Below, one piece after another: positions 16,012-25,822 of a stretch of 64,000 nt of DNA. A program made the translations under genes and the position numbers. The notes beneath the pieces are model-generated. The model did no database searches, was not told where the DNA came from, and worked only from the letters and a program-made list of their open reading frames with translations. Origin of the DNA: Gammaproteobacteria bacterium. Lineage in GTDB: Bacteria; Pseudomonadota; Gammaproteobacteria; Steroidobacterales; Steroidobacteraceae. Numbering within the stretch: the first letter of the stretch is position 1; every line of letters begins with the position of its first letter. The stretch is from the NCBI GenBank assembly GCA_028293725.1, contig JAQGOE010000133.1, positions 29,449-93,448 on the forward strand, given 5' to 3'.

Positions 16012-16734
16012 ATGAACGCCTTTTCAACAGTAACTCTGTCCGCACTGCTGGCCGCGGGGGCGGCAGCGGGAGCTGCGGCGCAAACTCAGACGCAAACTTC
16101 TCCGGATCCCAGCGCCGCCTCCAGTCCGCATCAGCGTCAATCCACGAACACTGGCGCGAACGAGGCGGCAGCAACCAGCGATAGCGCGGACCCTAGCTCC
16201 GCTTCCTCACCGCACCAGCATGAGGCGATGAAGAGCTCCACGAAAGCTGAATCGGACAGCGCGGTGCAGGCAGGGTCGAACCCCGCCACATTCGTCAAGA
16301 CAGCGGCCCTCGATGGCATGACGGAGGTGGAGCTCGGCAAGCTGGCGGCGAGCAAATCGAGTAACAGTGACGTCAAACGGTTCGCACAAAAGATGGTGCA
16401 GGATCACGGACAAGCCAATCAGGAGCTGGCCGCGGTCGCACGCTCGAAGGGGTTGTCCGCGCCCACCAAGTTGGATGCGAAACACGAGGCCATGGTGAAA
16501 GAGCTGAGCGCCAAATCCGGCGCGGCGTTCGATTCTGCGTATGCGTCGCACATGGCCAAGGCTCACACCAAGGCAGTGGCGCTCTTCGAGGCAGCTTCAC
16601 AATCCAGCGACCCCGACCTGGCCGCCTTCGCGAAGAAGACTCTGCCGACTCTGCAGGAGCATGAACAGTTGGCCAACAATCTCAACGCAAGCGTTGAAAC
16701 GCGGACCGCGAGCGCGCCGGCGAAGGATAAATAA
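16012..16734 (+). CDS. Exported DUF4142-domain protein
   Basis: A 240-residue protein with a signal peptide (TLSALLAAGAAAGAAAQ), a low-complexity Ser/Ala/His stretch containing two near copies of DPSAASSPHQ, then a helical DUF4142 domain (residues ~95-230; FVKTAALDGMTEVELGKLA, RFAQKMVQDHGQANQEL, HMAKAHTKAVALFEAAS). DUF4142 is a ferritin-like four-helix bundle found in periplasmic proteins of proteobacteria; no biochemical role is settled. The ATG at 16012 follows GGGAG by 6 bp. Confidence 0.82.
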   Translation: MNAFSTVTLSALLAAGAAAGAAAQTQTQTSPDPSAASSPHQRQSTNTGANEAAATSDSADPSSASSPHQHEAMKSSTKAESDSAVQAGSNPATFVKTAALDGMTEVELGKLAASKSSNSDVKRFAQKMVQDHGQANQELAAVARSKGLSAPTKLDAKHEAMVKELSAKSGAAFDSAYASHMAKAHTKAVALFEAASQSSDPDLAAFAKKTLPTLQEHEQLANNLNASVETRTASAPAKDK

Positions 16735-16756
16735 CGCCTGTTGCAAACGGCCGATG

Positions 16757-17455
16757 TTAGATAGTCACAATCGCGGGCGGCGGGCTTTGACTCGCCGCCC
16801 GGGTGCGGCTCGGCTTGTCGAGCCACTCCACCAGCGGTTCCCACTGCTCCACATCTGCCGCCGCTACGTAGCTCTTCATCTCGTGAACCCCGATTCCCAG
16901 CTCCGCGGCCCGCACGTAGTTCTGCGAGTCGCGTATCGTGGCCACGATGGGAATCCCCAAGGTCTGCAGGAAGCGGATCAGCGTCTGGTAGGTGAGGGTG
17001 TTGCGACGGATGCGGTTGGCAATCACACCGATCCGGTCGTCCTCGCGGCGGATCTTCGCGACCAGCAGCAGATCCCGGATGCAGCGTGAACAAGCATGGA
17101 TATCGATATCTGACGGCAACACCGGCACGAGGATCTTATCGGCATCCTTGGTGATGTCCGGCATCTCGCGCGACTCAATGGCAGCGGGCGTGTCCACGAT
17201 CACGTGGCTCGAGTTATCCGGTACTCGCAGTTGGAATGCGCGCGTGGTGCGCCCGTCCTTCTCGAACGCCGCGATGGCGTGAATATGGGGCTGCGTCGGC
17301 TGACGTTTTTTTACCCAACGGATGGAGGAGCCCTGCGGATCGAAATCCATGAGGACCGGCGAGAACTGGCGGGAGGCAAAATAGCTCGCCAGATTGATTG
17401 CGATAGTCGTCTTGCCAGAACCGCCCTTGGGGTTCATGACGACAATCCGCTTCAT
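16757..17455 (-). CDS. Orphan ParA/MinD-family ATPase
   Basis: A 232-residue P-loop ATPase with the deviant Walker A KGGSGKTT at residues 10-17, a DFDPQGSS switch and VDTPAAIESRE. It is shorter than chromosomal ParA and has no helix-turn-helix extension, and there is no parB or parS next to it. Such orphans position cytoplasmic cargo (chemosensory arrays, pili, carboxysomes) by surfing on the nucleoid. Cargo here is unknown; a basic/proline-rich tail (KPSRTRAASQSPPP) could be a partner-binding segment. Confidence 0.82.
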   Translation of the reverse strand: MKRIVVMNPKGGSGKTTIAINLASYFASRQFSPVLMDFDPQGSSIRWVKKRQPTQPHIHAIAAFEKDGRTTRAFQLRVPDNSSHVIVDTPAAIESREMPDITKDADKILVPVLPSDIDIHACSRCIRDLLLVAKIRREDDRIGVIANRIRRNTLTYQTLIRFLQTLGIPIVATIRDSQNYVRAAELGIGVHEMKSYVAAADVEQWEPLVEWLDKPSRTRAASQSPPPAIVTI

Positions 17456-17608
17456 TTTATGAAAAATGCGCCCTTGAACAGGTTCTCCGCAGACTACGCA
17501 GCCCCCGGCCCTCCTGCAAGCTGACGCATCTCACATGCGGTCCGGACTGGTCCGTCTGTGAGTTCCAGCACGCCCCGCCCGGGGTGCGCTGCGTACAGTC
17601 GTCCGCAC

Positions 17609-17776
17609 ATGGAAATCTTTCTGAATCTGTGGGACGAGCTCGATGATCTCGCCGGCGCCTGTCGCCACATCGCGACTTCGGTTGCCCTGGAAGCGGCCGA
17701 AGTAGTCCGGCCCCTGGTTGCCCTCGTCGCCACCGTACCGCTGGGCTGGCTCTGGAGCTTGAAAAATCTGATCTGA
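17609..17776 (+). CDS. Putative 55-residue membrane-associated protein
   Basis: A short frame that reads [16 protein letters not shown] followed by a Cys-His-containing turn and a hydrophobic C-terminal helix ([16 protein letters not shown]). Base composition at third positions looks coding. No clear Shine-Dalgarno is visible, and it lies between the orphan ParA (opposite strand) and htpG. It may be a genuine small protein, but I have only its sequence pattern as support. Confidence 0.4.
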   Translation: MEIFLNLWDELDDLAGACRHIATSVALEAAEVVRPLVALVATVPLGWLWSLKNLI

Positions 17777-17785
17777 TGACCATCA
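17758..17785 (+). promoter_or_regulatory. Candidate sigma-32 heat-shock promoter for htpG
   Basis: CTTGAA (17758-17763), followed after 14 bp by GACCATCA (17778-17785), resembles the sigma-32 consensus CTTGAA-N13-15-CCCCATNT. It is 43 bp before the htpG start and overlaps the end of the putative small gene. HtpG is a known heat-shock regulon member. Confidence 0.55.
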
Positions 17786-17828
17786 TCGCTCCCTTCCGAT
17801 ACAGGGCAGAAAAAACGGAAGGGCCAGC

Positions 17829-19751
17829 ATGACAACCATAGAACAGACGCCAGAACAGAGCACGGATAAGCAGACCCACGGCTTTCAGGCGGAAGTCCGC
17901 GAGCTGCTGCAGCTCATGATCCACTCCTTGTACAGCCACAAGGAGATTTTCCTCCGCGAGCTCATCTCGAATGCCTCGGATGCCAACGACCGGCTGCGTT
18001 TCGCGGCCATCGCGGATCCCGGGCTGCTGGCGCAGGATCCGGATCTGCAGATCACCATCGACGCCGATCCGAAGGCCGGCACGCTCACCATTCGCGACAA
18101 CGGCATTGGCATGAATCGGGAAGAGGTCATTGCCAACCTCGGCACCATCGCCCGCTCGGGAACCGCGCAGTTCTTCAAATCCCTTTCGGGAGACCAGCAG
18201 AAGGCCTCCGCGCTCATCGGGCAGTTCGGTGTCGGCTTCTACTCGGCCTTTATCGTTGCCGACCGCGTGGAAGTGCAGTCTCGCAAGGCGGGCGCTCCGG
18301 ACGAGGAGGGCGTGCATTGGGAATCCCGCGCCGACGGTGAATTCACTGTCGGGACGATCACGCGCGCCGACCGCGGTACTGCCGTGACTCTGCATCTGAA
18401 AGATGATGCGAAGGAGTTCGCCGATTCCTTCCGACTCCGGTCCCTGATCCGCAAGTACTCCGACCACATCGGTTTCCCCGTGCGCATGCGCAAGGAGGGC
18501 GAGGCCTCCCTCGAATACGAGACGGTGAACCAGGCGAAAGCCCTCTGGACGCTGCCGCGCACCGAGATCAAGGATGAGGAGTACACCCAGTTCTACCAGC
18601 ACCTTGCCCACGACTTCACCGATCCCCTCACGTGGAGTCACAACAAGGTCGAAGGCAAGCGTGAGTACATCAGCCTGCTGTACATCCCCGGCCGTGCGCC
18701 GTTCGATCTGTGGCAGCGGGACGCTGCGCGAGGCCTGAAGCTGTACGTACGCCGCGTCTTCATCATGGATGACGCGGAACAGTTCCTGCCGCTCTATCTG
18801 CGCTTCGTCAAGGGCGTGGTGGACTCGAGCGATCTGCCGTTGAACGTCTCGCGCGAACTGCTCCAGCAGGAGCCCGAAGTCGAGGCGATCCGCAATGGCC
18901 TGACGAAGCGCGTTCTCGACATGCTGACGCGCATCGCGAAGGACGACGCTGCGAAGTACGCGACGTTCTGGAAAGAGTTTGGCGCCGTGATCAAGGAAGG
19001 CGTGGGTCAGGACTATGCCAACCGCGCCACACTGCTGTCGTTGTTGCGGTTCGCGAGCACTCACGAGTCGAACAACGAGCCGTCAGTGAGCTTTGCGCAG
19101 TACATCGAGCGCATGAAACCCGGGCAGGACCGTATCTATTTCGTGATCGCCGACAGCGTCGACGCGGCTCGCTCCAGCCCGTATATCGAGCGGCTGAAAG
19201 AGCTGGGCCTGGAGGTCCTGCTGCTCGCCGAGCGTATCGACGAGTGGGTGATGGGACAGATCGACGAGTTCGAAGGTAAGAAACTCAAGGATGCCGCGCG
19301 CGGTGATCTGGAGCTCGGCGGCCTCGAATCCGAGGAAGAGAAGAAGCACCATGAAGAGGAGCTGAAGGAGAGCGAAGGCCTCCTGAAGCGCGTAAAAGAC
19401 GCTGTGGGCGATCGGATCGAAGAAGTGCGTGTCAGCTTGCGCCTCAAGGATTCGCCCGCCTGCCTCGCCCTGGGCGAGCACGACATGGGTGCCAACATGC
19501 GGCGCATCCTCTCGGCCACGGGGCAGAAAGTGCCCGAATCCAAGCCCACGCTCGAGCTGAATGTCGAACATCCGCTGGTCAAGTACCTGGAAAGTGTCAC
19601 GGACGAGGGACAATTCAAGGAGTTCGCGCAGGTGCTCTACGAGCAGGCGGCGCTGGCCGAAGGCAGCCAACTCGCCAACCCGGCGGAGTACGTGCAACGG
19701 CTGAACCGCCTGCTGGTGCGCCTGGCTGGCGTTCAGCCTGGTGCCGCCTAG
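17829..19751 (+). CDS. htpG: Chaperone protein HtpG (Hsp90)
   Basis: A 640-residue cytosolic Hsp90. The GHKL ATP-binding domain is clear: [49 protein letters not shown]. The middle domain carries the catalytic Arg region (NVSRELLQQ), and the C-terminal dimerisation domain ends at [11 protein letters not shown]. Length is close to E. coli HtpG (624). It assists folding and remodelling of client proteins with DnaK. The FKBP lipoprotein gene follows after 23 bp. Confidence 0.98.
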   Translation: MTTIEQTPEQSTDKQTHGFQAEVRELLQLMIHSLYSHKEIFLRELISNASDANDRLRFAAIADPGLLAQDPDLQITIDADPKAGTLTIRDNGIGMNREEVIANLGTIARSGTAQFFKSLSGDQQKASALIGQFGVGFYSAFIVADRVEVQSRKAGAPDEEGVHWESRADGEFTVGTITRADRGTAVTLHLKDDAKEFADSFRLRSLIRKYSDHIGFPVRMRKEGEASLEYETVNQAKALWTLPRTEIKDEEYTQFYQHLAHDFTDPLTWSHNKVEGKREYISLLYIPGRAPFDLWQRDAARGLKLYVRRVFIMDDAEQFLPLYLRFVKGVVDSSDLPLNVSRELLQQEPEVEAIRNGLTKRVLDMLTRIAKDDAAKYATFWKEFGAVIKEGVGQDYANRATLLSLLRFASTHESNNEPSVSFAQYIERMKPGQDRIYFVIADSVDAARSSPYIERLKELGLEVLLLAERIDEWVMGQIDEFEGKKLKDAARGDLELGGLESEEEKKHHEEELKESEGLLKRVKDAVGDRIEEVRVSLRLKDSPACLALGEHDMGANMRRILSATGQKVPESKPTLELNVEHPLVKYLESVTDEGQFKEFAQVLYEQAALAEGSQLANPAEYVQRLNRLLVRLAGVQPGAA

Positions 19752-19774
19752 GCACGGCGGCACCAGCTATCCGC

Positions 19775-20236
19775 ATGCTCCGTCCCCGGATGTTTCGTCC
19801 TCGACTGTTTCGTCCAATACAGGCCCTACTTGCTGCAGCCGTCCTCCTGGGCGGCTGCAGTGCCAACACCCAGGAGTCGACTGTGCCCACTGCCCAACTG
19901 ACTATCACAGAGCTGAAGCCCGGTACCGGACCCGCCATCAAAGCGGGCCAGACCGCCGTCGTGCATTACACGGGCTGGTTGTACGTGGAGGATGCCCCGG
20001 ATCACAAGGGCAAGAAGTTCGACAGCTCGCTCGATCGCAATGATCCGTTCAGCTTCCCTGTTGGCGGCGGACAGGTCATTCAGGGTTGGGATCAGGGCGT
20101 CGCCGGCATGCAGGCCGGTGGCCAGCGCCGGCTCGTCATTCCGGCGGAACTCGGTTATGGCGCGCGTGGCGCCGGTGGTGTCATTCCTCCGAACGCGACA
20201 CTGCTGTTCGACGTTGAGCTTCTCAGCATTCGCTGA
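19775..20236 (+). CDS. FKBP-type peptidyl-prolyl isomerase lipoprotein
   Basis: A 153-residue protein with a lipoprotein signal (LLAAAVLLGGC, lipid Cys at ~28) and a single FKBP domain: VHYTGWLY, KKFDSSLDRNDPFSFPVG, VIQGWDQGV, RRLVIPAELGYGARG, IPPNATLLFDVELL. The aromatic and Asp residues of the FKBP active site are present. It should catalyse prolyl isomerisation at the inner or outer membrane in the periplasm. Several start codons are possible between 19775 and 19790. Confidence 0.92.
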   Translation: MLRPRMFRPRLFRPIQALLAAAVLLGGCSANTQESTVPTAQLTITELKPGTGPAIKAGQTAVVHYTGWLYVEDAPDHKGKKFDSSLDRNDPFSFPVGGGQVIQGWDQGVAGMQAGGQRRLVIPAELGYGARGAGGVIPPNATLLFDVELLSIR

Positions 20237-20270
20237 AGCCTGTCGGGCAAACCCCCAGGGGCGCCCCTTT

Positions 20271-20312
20271 AAAAAGCAAAGGCCCGAAAGGATCATCGAT
20301 CCTTTCGGGCCT
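20271..20312 (-). terminator. Rho-independent terminator of the HU-family gene
   Basis: Arms 20280-20294 and 20298-20312 form a perfect 15-bp stem with a 3-nt loop. Read on the minus strand, the stem is followed by TTTGCTTTTT. It sits 40 bp after the HU-family stop and 44 bp after the convergent FKBP stop, so it may also slow transcription from the other side. Confidence 0.88.
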
Positions 20313-20351
20313 CAGTCAGACGCAAGACGGGTCTGGCTTAAGAACAGCGCC

Positions 20352-20666
20352 TTACGAGTTGACCATCGCCTTGAGGCTCTTCAAGGGCAACACGCGGACC
20401 TTCTTGCTTGCGGGCTTGGCCTTGAACGTCATCTTGTCGCCGGTGAAGGGGTTCACGCCTTCACGTGCCTTCGTAGCGGGTTTCTTGACGACCTTCATCT
20501 TCAGCAGGCCGGGCAAGGTGAACAGGCCGTTACCGCGCAGGCTCTTCTTGATCACGCCGCCGAGTGAGTCGAAGACGCCTCCGACCTGCTTGCGCGAGAG
20601 ACCTGTGTCTTTGGAAATCTGAGTCAGGACTTCCGACTTCGTCGGTGCGCCACCCTTTTTCGCCAT
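20352..20666 (-). CDS. HU-family nucleoid DNA-binding protein
   Basis: A 104-residue basic protein of the HU/IHF fold: helical N-terminal dimerisation part (TKSEVLTQISKDTGLSRKQVGGVFDSLGGVIKKSL), then beta arms (FTLPGLLKMKVVKKPATKAREGVNPFTGDKMTFKAKPASKKVRVLPLK split over the arm region). It is longer than canonical HupA/B (90) because of an N-terminal AKKGGAP extension and a longer tail, as in the HU-like proteins of Xanthomonadales. GAGGAG lies 9-10 bp before the ATG. Confidence 0.92.
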   Translation of the reverse strand: MAKKGGAPTKSEVLTQISKDTGLSRKQVGGVFDSLGGVIKKSLRGNGLFTLPGLLKMKVVKKPATKAREGVNPFTGDKMTFKAKPASKKVRVLPLKSLKAMVNS

Positions 20667-20744
20667 ATTGCGCTACTCCTCAAGAAAAATTTTGTCAGTG
20701 TGAAACGCGGTGCCACTGTTTCCGCGTAGAGAGAATCGGCGCGG

Positions 20745-20772
20745 AAAATAGCACATGCGTGTGCTTTCGCAA
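20745..20772 (-). promoter_or_regulatory. Candidate sigma-70 promoter of the HU-family gene
   Basis: On the minus strand TTGCGA (20772-20767) and TATTTT (20750-20745) are separated by 16 bp. The spacer contains a GCACA/TGTGC dyad (20751-20764), which could bind a regulator. The start codon is 79 bp downstream. Confidence 0.4.
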
Positions 20773-21136
20773 GCATTATTTAGTGCGCGGTGACGCTGAA
20801 ATGCCTTTTTTTCAAGTGTTTTGCGCCTGTGAGGCGCGCGTAAGGGCCTCAGCGCGACCGTTCGCATGCGTATTTCACGCGGGCCAAACGTCGCTGCGAG
20901 CGTAGTCGGAACGCGCGCGAATGCTCTCATTCTCGTTGCGATGTGAACGCTAAGAGCGTGTTTCATAACCGCGCGCGCCGCTCGCTCGACTTCCTCGTGC
21001 AGCACGCCGAGGCTGAAAATACAGTCAAAAAACGTCATCCGGCGCGTTGGGACCTTAGGACCCAGTCCAGGGTCTGCCCTGTGTCAGGGCAAGCGACGCG
21101 ATACCGCACCGCGGACGGAGCACGAAACTGACTGTG
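20773..21136. other. Intergenic region without a convincing gene
   Basis: Between the HU-family promoter and the yggT stop there is no frame with coding character; a 62-residue frame at 20943-21131 is rich in Arg with no Shine-Dalgarno. A small GCGCC-TGTGA-GGCGC stem near 20823 and a T7 run near 20805 are the only visible structures. Confidence 0.6.
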
Positions 21137-21664
21137 TCAATGAAGTAGGATCAGAGTCGCCTGAATGGCGATGCACGCCCAGAGCGGCGATAGATCGAGT
21201 CCGGCGACGGAGGGGATCAGGCGCCGGAACGGACGCAACACCGGCTCGCATACCGTCGCCAGCACCGATTGCATCGGGGAATACCCACCCGGCGCGATGA
21301 GACTCAGCAGTGCGTAGAGAACGATAGCGTAGAAGTACGTCCACAACAGCGTCCGCGCGATTTCCAGCGCGACTAGCTGCAACCAGAAGAAGGGTGTCGG
21401 AAAACTGCCGCCCCGCAGCGCCGCAACGATGGCGACCTCCACGGTGGCCACGATGAGGACTGCTACGACCGAAGCGGTGTCGACCTTGCCAATCGGCGGC
21501 AGAATGCGCCGCAGCGGCAAAATCAGGGGATTGGTGAGTCGTACGATGGCCTGGCACAGCGGATTGCGGAAATCGGCGCGTGTCCATTGCAGCAGCAGTC
21601 GCGCCAGGACGACAAACAGCGCCAGGGACAGCAGCGTGTCGACAACGTAGATGATCGCATTCAT
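21137..21664 (-). CDS. YggT-family integral membrane protein
   Basis: A 175-residue inner-membrane protein built from two YggT repeats, each with the signature of a hydrophobic helix followed by ITNPLI/EPVLRPFRR-type loops (VRLTNPLILPLRRILPPIG and CEPVLRPFRRLIPSV). It is last in the yggS-proC-yggT transcript. Role proposed for the family is in osmotic tolerance or cell shape/division; here only the family is certain. Confidence 0.92.
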   Translation of the reverse strand: MNAIIYVVDTLLSLALFVVLARLLLQWTRADFRNPLCQAIVRLTNPLILPLRRILPPIGKVDTASVVAVLIVATVEVAIVAALRGGSFPTPFFWLQLVALEIARTLLWTYFYAIVLYALLSLIAPGGYSPMQSVLATVCEPVLRPFRRLIPSVAGLDLSPLWACIAIQATLILLH

Positions 21665-21728
21665 GCCATGTTCGCTCGTGAGCCCGTATAGCCGGGTACA
21701 TTATGCGGGAAATGGCAGGGCGCGGATC

Positions 21729-22544
21729 CTACGAGCCAAATTGCGCGGCGAGTTCGCGGCTCCGTCGAGTCGCGGCGTCCAGCGCGCGCGAGATGATTCC
21801 CCTGAGATCGGCAGCGTCCATCGTACGTACCGCGGCCTCGGTCGTTCCGCCCTTCGATGTCACTTCCGCTCGCAGTCGGGCGAGATCGCCGTCGCTGGAG
21901 TTTGCTAGCAGACCCGCGCCGTGGAGCGTGGCGATGGCAAGGCGGCGTGCCGCCTGCGGCTCGAGTCCCAGGTCCGACGCGGCCTCCGCCATGAGTTCCG
22001 CCAGGAGGAAGAAGTACGCCGGGCCGCTGCCCGAGAGCGCAGTCACGACGTCGATCGCATCTTCTGTAGGAACCCAAACAACCTCGCCAACGGACAACAT
22101 GACCTGTTCCGCGGCGGCGCGATGTGAGGCACCTACATGGGCGGGCGCGTAGAGACCGGTCACGCCGGCGCCCACGAGCGCGGGCCTGTTAGGCATGGCT
22201 CGCACCACGGGAATCTCAGGTCCGCACCAGCTTTCCAGGGTGGAGGTACGGATGCCGGCGGCAACAGACAGGACGACGGGTTTGTTACGTGCCAGTAACG
22301 GCTGTAGTGACGCGAGCACGGCGGCCGCGTCCTGCGGCTTTACCGCCAGCACGATCAGCTCGGCGTTTTCAACTGCCGCGACATTGTCCGCCGTGGCAGT
22401 GATTCCCAGATCCCGCACCAAGGAGGAACGCGCGCTCTCGACGCTTTCGCCTACCGAAATCTGTTCCGGTCGGGTGCCCCGGCGCAAAAGACCGCCGATG
22501 AGCGCCCTCCCCATGTTGCCACCGCCCAGGAATGCCAGCCGCAT
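21729..22544 (-). CDS. proC: Pyrroline-5-carboxylate reductase
   Basis: A 271-residue enzyme for the last step of proline synthesis (P5C + NAD(P)H to proline). The Rossmann loop FLGGGNMGRALIGG opens the protein; VLAVKPQ, MPNRPALVGAG, the ALSGSGPAYFFLLAELM helix and TSKGGTTEAAV are the standard ProC motifs. It is co-oriented with yggS upstream and yggT downstream. Confidence 0.97.
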   Translation of the reverse strand: MRLAFLGGGNMGRALIGGLLRRGTRPEQISVGESVESARSSLVRDLGITATADNVAAVENAELIVLAVKPQDAAAVLASLQPLLARNKPVVLSVAAGIRTSTLESWCGPEIPVVRAMPNRPALVGAGVTGLYAPAHVGASHRAAAEQVMLSVGEVVWVPTEDAIDVVTALSGSGPAYFFLLAELMAEAASDLGLEPQAARRLAIATLHGAGLLANSSDGDLARLRAEVTSKGGTTEAAVRTMDAADLRGIISRALDAATRRSRELAAQFGS

Positions 22545-22702
22545 TTTGAGGTCTTACCTTTAACTTCAGCCTGATCGAGCTTATTCGAACCCTTAGAGCC
22601 GCGCCGGCTAAACAGTTTTCACGGGCGGGCATCGGCCACGCGCACGGCAGCAGAGGTCATTATTGGAGGAAAAGTTGCCTGGAAGCGTTTAAACCGGCCC
22701 GT

Positions 22703-23440
22703 TCAGGGCGGTCGCGGCCCAAACAGGGCCGTCCCGACCCTCACTATGGTGGCGCCTTCCTGGATCGCCGCCTCGAGGTCCCCGCTCATACCCATCGACA
22801 AGGTATCCAGGGCCAGCCCTGCTGCATTGAGCCCCTCGAGAGCTTCGCGTAGCCTCCGAAACCAGTGCCGTTGGCGCGCCGGATCGTCCTCCTCCGGCGG
22901 CAGACACATCAGTCCCCGCAATTTGAGGCGCGGCAGCGCCGCTACCGCCGCTGCCAGGGCGGGCAACTCGGCGAAGCCCACGCCGCCCTTGCTGCCTTCA
23001 CCGGCGACATTGACCTGTAAACAGATGTTCAGCGGTGCCGCGTAATAAGGCCGCTGTTCCGCCAGCCGCTCGGCGATCTTCAGCCGGTCCACCGCATGCA
23101 CCCAGGCAAAACCCTCCGCGACCGGCCGCGTTTTGTTGGACTGCAGCCGGCCGACGAAATGCCAGGTCAGCTCAGGCTCGCGTGGCGCGCCCGGCGGAGG
23201 CCCCTGGGCCTGCAGTTGCTCCACAGCCGCGATCTTCTCCAGCGCCTCCTGCAGGTAACTCTCACCGAAATTCCTCACGCCGGCGCGAGCGGCGGCATGC
23301 ACCGCGGCGGCCGGTTGTCCCTTGGTGATTCCGAGGAGTGTGATGCAGTCGACACACCGGCCCGCCCCCAAGGCGGCCTTTTCCATGCGTTCGCGAACTT
23401 CCACCAAGCGTTCCGGCAAATTCTGCGGACCCATTAACAT
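22703..23440 (-). CDS. YggS-family PLP-homeostasis protein (PLPBP)
   Basis: A 245-residue PLP-binding TIM-barrel protein. The PLP lysine lies in LLGITKGQPAAAV; NFGESYLQEALEK, WHFVGRLQSNKTR, LQVNVAGEGSKGG, LRGLMCLPP and SMGMSGDLEAAI are YggS signatures. It buffers pyridoxal phosphate and amino acid balance; it has no known enzyme activity. Starts at 23440 or 23434 are both possible. It is divergent from pilT, a very common gammaproteobacterial layout. Confidence 0.95.
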   Translation of the reverse strand: MLMGPQNLPERLVEVRERMEKAALGAGRCVDCITLLGITKGQPAAAVHAAARAGVRNFGESYLQEALEKIAAVEQLQAQGPPPGAPREPELTWHFVGRLQSNKTRPVAEGFAWVHAVDRLKIAERLAEQRPYYAAPLNICLQVNVAGEGSKGGVGFAELPALAAAVAALPRLKLRGLMCLPPEEDDPARQRHWFRRLREALEGLNAAGLALDTLSMGMSGDLEAAIQEGATIVRVGTALFGPRPP

Positions 23441-23441
23441 A

Positions 23442-23468
23442 TTGGATGTAGAACCCCTCCGTTATACT
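23442..23468 (+). promoter_or_regulatory. Candidate sigma-70 promoter of the pilT cluster
   Basis: TATACT at 23463-23468 is a near-perfect -10; TTGGAT at 23442-23447 is a possible -35 with a short 15-bp spacer. The pilT start is 80 bp downstream. The same 108-bp gap must also serve the divergent yggS. Confidence 0.4.
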
Positions 23469-23548
23469 GCCCCGCACCCGGGACCTTAGTGCTCACGACC
23501 GCTTGCGTGCGCTCGCGAAGTCTCTTTCCGCCCTCATGGGAGCCTTGA

Positions 23549-24589
<1,041 letters not shown>

Positions 24590-24633
24590 ATTGCTCCGGC
24601 CCGTTCCAACGGGCCGCGGGTGGGAGCTGTTCT

Positions 24634-25788
24634 ATGGATCGCGATCAAGCTATCAAGCTGATGCAGGACCTGCTGCGGCGGGTAACCGAAAAGAAGGCCT
24701 CGGATCTTTTCATTACCGCGGGCTTTCCGCCTGCTATCAAGATCGACGGTGAAATCCGCCCTCAGAGCGAGCGTGCCCTGACACTGGAGCAGTCGGCGAC
24801 GCTCGTGCGCGCGATCATGAACGACCGCCAGACGAAGGAATTCGACGCTACCAAAGAGTGTAATTTCGCGATCGCGCCGCCTGGAATCGGCCGCTTCCGC
24901 GTGAGCGCTTTCGTGCAGCAGGGCGCTGTCGGCTGCGTCATCCGTCTCATCAACGCCAAGATTCCCACCTTCGAAGAGCTCGATTTACCGCCGATTCTGA
25001 AGGAAGTCGTCCTTACGAAGCGCGGCCTCGTCCTCCTCGTCGGAGGCACCGGCTCCGGTAAGTCCACCTCGCTCGCTGCGATGATCGGCTATCGGAACGA
25101 GAAGACCCGCGGCCACATCGTGACCATCGAGGACCCGGTCGAGTACGTTCACCAACACAAAGGCTGCGTCATCACGCATCGCGAGGTCGGGGTCGACACG
25201 GACTCCTGGCAGGCGGCGCTGAAGAACACCCTGCGCCAGGCGCCGGATGTCATCCTCATCGGTGAGATTCGGGACCGTGAGACGATGGAATACGGCATCC
25301 AGTTCTCCGAAACGGGTCACCTCGTGCTCGCCACGTTGCACGCCAACAGCGCCAACCAGGCCCTCGACCGTGTCATCAACTTCTTTCCCGACGAGCGGCG
25401 CGAGCAGCTCCTGATGGACATGTCGCTGAATATCCGGGCGCTCATCTCGCAGCGGCTCATTCCGCGCGAGTCCGGCTCAGGCCGCGTCGCGTCCATGGAA
25501 ATCATGCTCAACTCGCCGCTCATCCAGGACCTCATCTTCAAAGGCGAGGTCGCCAAGATCAAGGAAGTCATGTCACGCTCGACCCGGCTCGGCATGAAGA
25601 CCTTCGATCAGTCGTTGTTCGAGCTGTACGAGACCGGCTTCATTTCCTATGAGGATGCGTTGCGCAACGCGGACTCCAAGAATGAGTTGCGCCTGCGCAT
25701 CAAGCTCGAGAGCAAGCGCGAGGTGAAGAACATCGACGACGGCGGCGCCCTGCACATTGTGGAAGAGGAAGAGGGACGGGGCATTTAG
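24634..25788 (+). CDS. pilU: PilT-dependent retraction ATPase PilU
   Basis: A 384-residue paralogue of PilT starting 44 bp after it. N-terminal ASDLFITAGFPPAIKIDGEI, GIGRFRVSAFVQQGAVG, Walker A VGGTGSGKST, EYVHQHKGCVITHREVGVDTDS and FFPDERREQLLMDMSLNIRAL match P. aeruginosa PilU closely. The acidic C terminus (HIVEEEEGRGI) is also PilU-like. PilU boosts retraction force in a PilT-dependent way. Confidence 0.95.
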   Translation: MDRDQAIKLMQDLLRRVTEKKASDLFITAGFPPAIKIDGEIRPQSERALTLEQSATLVRAIMNDRQTKEFDATKECNFAIAPPGIGRFRVSAFVQQGAVGCVIRLINAKIPTFEELDLPPILKEVVLTKRGLVLLVGGTGSGKSTSLAAMIGYRNEKTRGHIVTIEDPVEYVHQHKGCVITHREVGVDTDSWQAALKNTLRQAPDVILIGEIRDRETMEYGIQFSETGHLVLATLHANSANQALDRVINFFPDERREQLLMDMSLNIRALISQRLIPRESGSGRVASMEIMLNSPLIQDLIFKGEVAKIKEVMSRSTRLGMKTFDQSLFELYETGFISYEDALRNADSKNELRLRIKLESKREVKNIDDGGALHIVEEEEGRGI

Positions 25789-25822
25789 GCTCCTATAGCT
25801 CGTCTCGAGGTAGCGAAGAAAT

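Noticed and set aside
17457..19064. 535-codon open frame on the minus strand
   Set aside because: It is entirely antisense to htpG and shows the Arg/Val/Gly/Leu-rich composition of a shadow frame; no motif, no Shine-Dalgarno.
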